Below are positions 59,909-64,000 of a stretch of DNA of 64,000 bases, one piece after another. The stretch is from Blastococcus sp. CT_GayMR16 (GTDB taxonomy: Bacteria > Actinomycetota > Actinomycetes > Mycobacteriales > Geodermatophilaceae). The notes beneath the pieces were generated by a model that saw nothing but the letters and a program-made list of their open reading frames with translations, did no database searches and was not told where the DNA came from. Each line of letters opens with the position of its first letter. Positions within the stretch are counted from its first letter, which is position 1. Made by a program: the position numbers and the translations under genes. The stretch spans positions 124,001 through 188,000 of the forward strand of contig NZ_SPQK01000003.1 in the NCBI RefSeq assembly GCF_004570875.1, given 5' to 3'.

Positions 59909-61932
59909 AGGACCTCCCTGCCCCCCACCGCTCGCAAGCTCGCGGCGGGTCCCTGCAGGAAGGCCGGCGGTTGGTCTGCGGCCGCGCGGCCGATGCCTTC
60001 TGGGTGCGCCCGGCCCTGCTGGCGCTGCTGGCCGGCACCGGTGTGCTCTACGTGTGGGACCTGGCCGCTTCCGGCTGGGCCAACGCCTTCTACTCGGCGG
60101 CGGCGCAGGCCGGCTCGGCGAACTGGGAGGCGTTCTTCTACGGCGCCTCGGACGCCGGCAACTCGATCACCGTCGACAAGCCGCCCGCGTCGCTGTGGGT
60201 GATGGCGATGTCGGTGCGGCTCTTCGGGCTGTCGTCGTGGTCGATCCTCGTGCCCCAGGCGCTGATGGGCGTGGCCACCGTCGGCGTGCTCTACCTCGCC
60301 GTCCGCCGCGTCGCCGGGCCCGGCGCCGGCCTGCTCGCCGGGCTCGCGATGGCCCTGACGCCGGTCGCCGTCCTGATGTTCCGGTTCAACAACCCCGACG
60401 CGCTGCTGGTCCTGCTCCTGACGCTGGCCGCGTACGCCCTCACCCGCGCGGTCGAGAAGGCCGGCTGGCGGTGGCTGGCGCTGGTCGGCGTCCTCGTCGG
60501 GTTCGCGTTCCTGACGAAGATGCTGCAGGCGCTGCTCGTCGTCCCGGCGTTCGCGCTCGTGTACCTCGTCGCCGCACCTACGACCCTGCGCCGTCGGCTG
60601 CTGCACGTGCTCGGCGCGGGGCTCGCCCTGCTGGTGTCCGGCGGCTGGTGGGTGGCCGTCGTCGAACTCGTGCCCGACTCGTGGCGGCCCTACATCGGGG
60701 GCTCGCAGACCGACTCCGTCTGGGAACTGATCTGGGGCTACAACGGGCTGGGCCGGATCACCGGGAACGAGACCGGCAGCGTGGGCGGCGGTGCCGGCGG
60801 CGGCTGGGGCGAGACCGGCCTCGGCCGGCTCTTCAGCGCCGACATCGGCGGCCAGGTGGCCTGGCTGCTGCCCGCGGCCCTGGCGCTCGGCGTCGGGGGG
60901 CTGGTGGCGGTGGGTCGTGCCCCGCGCACCGATCGACGCCGCGCGGCTCTGCTCCTGTGGGGCGGCTGGCTGGTGGTCACCGCTGCGGTGTTCAGCCTGA
61001 TGGCCGGCATCTTCCACGCGTACTACACGGTGGCCCTCGCCCCGGCGATCGCGGCGCTGGTGGGCATCGGCGGTGGGTTGCTGTGGCAGCGCCGGGCCTC
61101 CGGGTGGGCCCGGATCGTGCTGGCCGCGACGCTGGCCGGCACCGCGCTGTGGGCCTGGGTCCTGCTCGGCCGCTCCAGCGACTACCTCCCGTGGCTGAAG
61201 TGGCTGCTGCTGGTCGCCGGTCTCGTGGCGGCCGTCGGACTGCTCGTCGCCGACCGGGTCGGCCGCGCGGTGGCGGCGACGCTGCTCGCGGTCGGTCTCC
61301 TGGCCGCGCTCGGCGGGCCGGCCGCCTACGCCCTGGAGACCGCCGGGACGGCGCACAGCGGCTCGATCCCGAGTGCCGGGCCGGGCGTGACCGCGGCCGG
61401 GTTCGGCCGCGGCGGGCTGCCCCCGCTCACGATGGTCAACCGCGGCCTGCCGGGCACGACCGGCGGATTCCCCGGTGGGCCGAACGGCGTCGCGGGAGGC
61501 GCGCTGCCCGGGATCCCCAGCGGTCGGGCCGGAACGGGCGGCACGGTCGGGGGCGGCGGGACGGGCGGACTGCTCGACGCGGCCGAGGTGAGCGACGACG
61601 TCGCCGCCGCACTGGCCGAGGACGCGTCCTCCTACACCTGGGCCGCGGCGGCGGTCGGCTCCAACCGGGCGGCCGGCTACCAGCTTGCGACCGAACTGCC
61701 CGTGATGCCGATCGGTGGCTTCAACGGCAGCGACCCCTTCCCCACGCTCGAGCAGTTCCAGCAGTACGTGAGCGACGGTCGGGTGCACTGGTTCATCGGC
61801 GGCGGGATCGGCATGCGCAGCGGCACCGGCAGCGACTCCGCCCAGGAGATCGCCGCCTGGGTGGAGGAGAACTTCCAGGCCCAGACCGTCGACGGGGTGA
61901 CGCTGTACGACCTGAGCGCCGGCGTCGGCTGA
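59902..61932 (+). CDS. GT39/ArnT-like membrane glycosyltransferase
   Basis: A 676-residue multi-TM transferase of the GT39/ArnT-like family, which uses lipid-linked sugars on envelope or protein targets. About ten TM segments occupy residues 30-460, with FFYGASDAGNSITVDKPPAS as the family's extracellular acidic loop. A Gly-rich linker (about 490-560) leads to a soluble C-terminal domain. Starts within the coding of the GT2 gene and pairs with it functionally. The N-terminal 20 residues include a dispersed palindromic repeat. Confidence 0.85.
   Translation: MLKDLPAPHRSQARGGSLQEGRRLVCGRAADAFWVRPALLALLAGTGVLYVWDLAASGWANAFYSAAAQAGSANWEAFFYGASDAGNSITVDKPPASLWVMAMSVRLFGLSSWSILVPQALMGVATVGVLYLAVRRVAGPGAGLLAGLAMALTPVAVLMFRFNNPDALLVLLLTLAAYALTRAVEKAGWRWLALVGVLVGFAFLTKMLQALLVVPAFALVYLVAAPTTLRRRLLHVLGAGLALLVSGGWWVAVVELVPDSWRPYIGGSQTDSVWELIWGYNGLGRITGNETGSVGGGAGGGWGETGLGRLFSADIGGQVAWLLPAALALGVGGLVAVGRAPRTDRRRAALLLWGGWLVVTAAVFSLMAGIFHAYYTVALAPAIAALVGIGGGLLWQRRASGWARIVLAATLAGTALWAWVLLGRSSDYLPWLKWLLLVAGLVAAVGLLVADRVGRAVAATLLAVGLLAALGGPAAYALETAGTAHSGSIPSAGPGVTAAGFGRGGLPPLTMVNRGLPGTTGGFPGGPNGVAGGALPGIPSGRAGTGGTVGGGGTGGLLDAAEVSDDVAAALAEDASSYTWAAAAVGSNRAAGYQLATELPVMPIGGFNGSDPFPTLEQFQQYVSDGRVHWFIGGGIGMRSGTGSDSAQEIAAWVEENFQAQTVDGVTLYDLSAGVG
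59919..59958. repeat. Dispersed 40-bp palindromic repeat, copy 2
   Basis: Matches 11695-11734 at 37 of 40 positions (TGCCCCCCACCGCTCGCA, GCTCGCG, CGGG, CCCTGCAG). The outer bases pair (CCTGC at 59917 with GCAGG at 59955). It lies inside the N-terminal coding region of the GT39 gene, reading LPAPHRSQARGGSLQE. Confidence 0.7.
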
Positions 61933-61950
61933 CCTCGGCGGACTGTCCGC

Positions 61951-61986
61951 GCCGAAAGTTCTGAGGCTTCTCGGAAGCCTTTCGGC
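61951..61986. terminator. Stem-loop terminator after GT39 gene
   Basis: AGGCTTC (61964-61970) pairs with GAAGCCT (61974-61980) around a TCG loop, followed by TT; an outer GCCGAAAG (61951-61958) / CTTTCGGC (61979-61986) could form an alternative stem. Confidence 0.65.
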
Positions 61987-62075
61987 ACCCTGCCTTCCGG
62001 AGGCGGGGTCTCGGGTGAGACCGTCACCGGACAGCCCCCGTTCCAGCGGCGTGGGCCCGCGCAGACGGAGGCCTC

Positions 62076-63329
62076 GTGGGCGTCTCGACCTCACCCCGCA
62101 CCCATGGGCGGGCGATGGTGCCGGTCCTGGCCGGGCTCACCGCGATCGGCCCGGCGACGTCGGACATCTATCTGCCCGCGTTCCCGGAGATGGCCCGCGA
62201 CCTCGCGGCCAGCGCCAGCGAGATCCAGCTGACGCTGACCGCGAGCTTCGTGGGCCTGGGCGTGGGGCAGCTGCTCGTCGGTCCGCTCAGCGACCGGTAC
62301 GGGCGCAAGCTGCCGCTGGTCATCGGCATGACCCTGTTCTGCCTGTCCTCGCTGTTGTGCGCGGTCGCTCCGTCCGCGGAGGTACTGCTGGTCTTCCGGG
62401 TGATCCAGGGTCTGGCCGGGTCCGCCGGAGTGGTCATCTCGCGGGCCGTCGTGCGCGACCTCTACTCGGGGGTCGCCTTCACCCGGTTCTTCGCCCGGCT
62501 CATGCTCGTCTTCGGTGTCGCCCCGATCGTGGCCCCGCTGGTCGGGACGGGGCTGCTCCGGCTGGGCGACTGGCGGATCATCTTCGTCGGGCTCGCCGTC
62601 TTCGGCGCACTGCTCCTCCTCTCCGTGCTGTTCTTCTTCCGCGAGACCCTGCCAGCCGAGCGACGCATCCGTGGTGGCCTCGCAGTCACCGGACGGACGA
62701 TGGGCGCGCTGGTGCGGCAGCGGGACTTCATGGCCTACACCGTCGGCAGCGCGCTGGCCTTCGCGGCGATGTTCAGCTACATCGGCGGCTTCTCGTTCGT
62801 GGCCCAGGAGGTGCACGGGACGTCGAGCACCACCTTCGCGATCCTGTTCGGCGTCAACGCCGCCGGTTTCATCGGGGGGAGCCAGCTCGCCGCCCGGCTG
62901 GCCGAGCGGATGCCCCAGCGGCGCATCGTCCTGTTCGCCGCGGGCCTGCAGGCGGTCGGCGGTGTGCTCCTGGCCGCCATCGTGCTGCTGGACCCGCCCG
63001 GGGGCGCCGGTCTCGGTCTGGCCGGCGTCGAGGTCGCACTCTTCCTCGTGGTCGCCGCGCTCGGCCTGATCGCCCCGTCTGCGACGGCACTCGCACTGGC
63101 CGAGCAGCACGCGGTCGCCGGCACTGCCGCCGCCGTCATGGGGACCATCCAGCTGGTCGTCGGCGGCCTCGCCGCACCGCTGGTCGGGCTCGGGGGCAGC
63201 GACACCGCCGTCCCCCTCGGCATCGTCATCGCCGTCGTGACCGTCGGTGGGCTGCTGGTGCTGAGCCGGAGCTCGAACGTGGAGGTCGCGACGACACCGG
63301 AGGACGAGGTCGTCGTCCCGCCCGCGTGA
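62076..63329 (+). CDS. MFS drug exporter, Bcr/CflA-type
   Basis: A 417-residue 12-TM major facilitator of the Bcr/CflA branch, known for efflux of drugs such as bicyclomycin. Motif A-like LSDRYGRKLPLVIGMTLFCL, GVVISRAVVRDLYSGVAFTR, and typical TM spacing. Starts at GTG 62076. Substrate cannot be predicted. Confidence 0.88.
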   Translation: MGVSTSPRTHGRAMVPVLAGLTAIGPATSDIYLPAFPEMARDLAASASEIQLTLTASFVGLGVGQLLVGPLSDRYGRKLPLVIGMTLFCLSSLLCAVAPSAEVLLVFRVIQGLAGSAGVVISRAVVRDLYSGVAFTRFFARLMLVFGVAPIVAPLVGTGLLRLGDWRIIFVGLAVFGALLLLSVLFFFRETLPAERRIRGGLAVTGRTMGALVRQRDFMAYTVGSALAFAAMFSYIGGFSFVAQEVHGTSSTTFAILFGVNAAGFIGGSQLAARLAERMPQRRIVLFAAGLQAVGGVLLAAIVLLDPPGGAGLGLAGVEVALFLVVAALGLIAPSATALALAEQHAVAGTAAAVMGTIQLVVGGLAAPLVGLGGSDTAVPLGIVIAVVTVGGLLVLSRSSNVEVATTPEDEVVVPPA

Positions 63330-63352
63330 TGGTCGTGGTCCGCGACGGCGCG

Positions 63353-63415
63353 ATGACGTCATATTGCCGTCACTGACACTTGTGTTGACGTCATAGGAGT
63401 GCCATGCTGACGTCA
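63353..63415. promoter_or_regulatory. Triple TGACGTCA palindromic operator
   Basis: Three exact copies of the palindrome TGACGTCA at 63354-63361, 63386-63393 and 63408-63415, spaced 32 and 22 bp; the third overlaps the start codon of the next gene. The ribosome-binding AGGAG (63396-63400) lies between the second and third. This fits repression by a ribbon-helix-helix protein, probably the gene's own product. Confidence 0.72.
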
Positions 63416-63972
63416 TGGACCTCTCCCCCTATGTCGACCAGCTGCGGCGGGAGCTCGTGGCCACCGCCGATGTCGGCGGCGACGAGGCACGCGCCCTCGC
63501 GGAACGGCTGACCGCGCCGCTCGAGGCATCGCTGCGACTCGCCCTCCTGAGCGCCCTCTCCACGGCCGCCGAGGAGATCACCAGCCAGCTGGCGCCCGGC
63601 GCGGTCGACGTCCGCCTGCGCGGCGGTGACATCGGCTTCGTCGTCACCGGCCCGAGGCACGACCTCATCGATGACGACCGGGGCCCGGCCGACGCGCCCG
63701 CCCCGGCCACCGGATCCGAGCCCCCGCCCGCTCCCCCGTCGTCCGCACCCGGTCCGGACCCCGACGAGGGCGCCACCGCGCGGATCACCCTGCGCATCCC
63801 GGAGCAGCTCAAGTCCCGGGTCGAGGACGCCGCGGCCCGTGAGGGCTTCTCCGTGAACACCTGGCTGACGCGGGCGGTCACCCGAGGACTCGAGCCGGGC
63901 GACGCCGGCGGCTCAACCGATCGACGCCGGGGCAAGTGGTCGGGCCAGCACTACTCCGGCTGGGTCCGCTAG
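63415..63972 (+). CDS. Ribbon-helix-helix-domain protein
   Basis: A 185-residue protein. The N-terminus (about 1-85) is helical with a beta end (GGDIGFVVTGPRHD), then a Pro/Ala-rich linker, then a ribbon-helix-helix domain at about 122-160 (ARITLRIPEQLKSRVEDAAA, VNTWLTRAVTRGL). Probably DNA-binding and self-regulating through the TGACGTCA palindromes around its start. No toxin partner is seen before the window ends; one may lie beyond the right edge. Confidence 0.82.
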   Translation: MDLSPYVDQLRRELVATADVGGDEARALAERLTAPLEASLRLALLSALSTAAEEITSQLAPGAVDVRLRGGDIGFVVTGPRHDLIDDDRGPADAPAPATGSEPPPAPPSSAPGPDPDEGATARITLRIPEQLKSRVEDAAAREGFSVNTWLTRAVTRGLEPGDAGGSTDRRRGKWSGQHYSGWVR

Positions 63973-64000
63973 CGACTCCGCCCACGTCCCCGGCGACCCG

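Noticed and set aside
58738-61932. 1064-codon frame covering the GT2 and GT39 genes
   Set aside because: Its first part is the wrong frame of the GT2/GtrA gene; only the part from 59902 is real.

Overview
The window is high-GC actinobacterial DNA. The ftsE-ftsX-prfB neighbourhood, GTG starts, leaderless-looking starts, a Flp/Tad pilus cluster and many membrane and c-di-GMP genes suggest a Geodermatophilaceae-like soil actinobacterium (inference; no marker gene fixes the genus). No rRNA, tRNA or CRISPR array was seen.

Layout. 1-10.7 kb is ordinary chromosome: ftsX (cut by the window edge), ftsE, prfB, cutA, two GGDEF-EAL c-di-GMP proteins, a secreted Asn/Gly-tailed protein with its lipoprotein partner, and small enzymes. 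10.8-14.5 kb is a Tad pilus operon read leftwards (cpaF/tadA, tadB, tadC, a pilin-like peptide, two TadE-type pseudopilins). 48.1-64 kb is chromosome again: hydrolases, an AraC regulator, cupins, a BTAD/TPR regulator, a ThDP enzyme, two envelope glycosyltransferases, a Bcr/CflA-type exporter and a ribbon-helix-helix protein with a palindromic operator.

The main result is what separates these arms. The pilus ATPase gene cpaF is split into three pieces (13854-14455, 22411-22587 and 47503-47957, all on the minus strand). Joining 455 + 173 + 602 nt gives exactly 410 codons with no frame break. Two unrelated integrative elements therefore sit in one gene. Element A (about 7.96 kb, 14456-22410) has a large serine integrase, a small HTH protein, a RepA-like AAA ATPase followed by a cluster of CATCTC/GAGATG repeats, and an opposing four-gene block with an IF2_N-domain protein and a HEPN-like protein. 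Its target is the Walker A codons of cpaF. Element B (about 24.9 kb, 22588-47516) has a tyrosine integrase and a MobF-type relaxase-helicase but no conjugation channel genes, two frame-broken genes (one ParB-like), a low-GC cargo patch, and a metal/redox cargo: two two-component systems, a VIT-family transporter, ApbE, a ferric-reductase/ferredoxin fusion and a PP2C phosphatase.

Working together: as read, the Tad pilus ATPase cannot be made. Precise excision of both elements would restore it, so the locus may be simply broken or may be switchable by excision. The four-gene minus-strand block of element A (19.66-22.32 kb) is the best candidate for an undescribed defence or toxin-like system; its function is inference.
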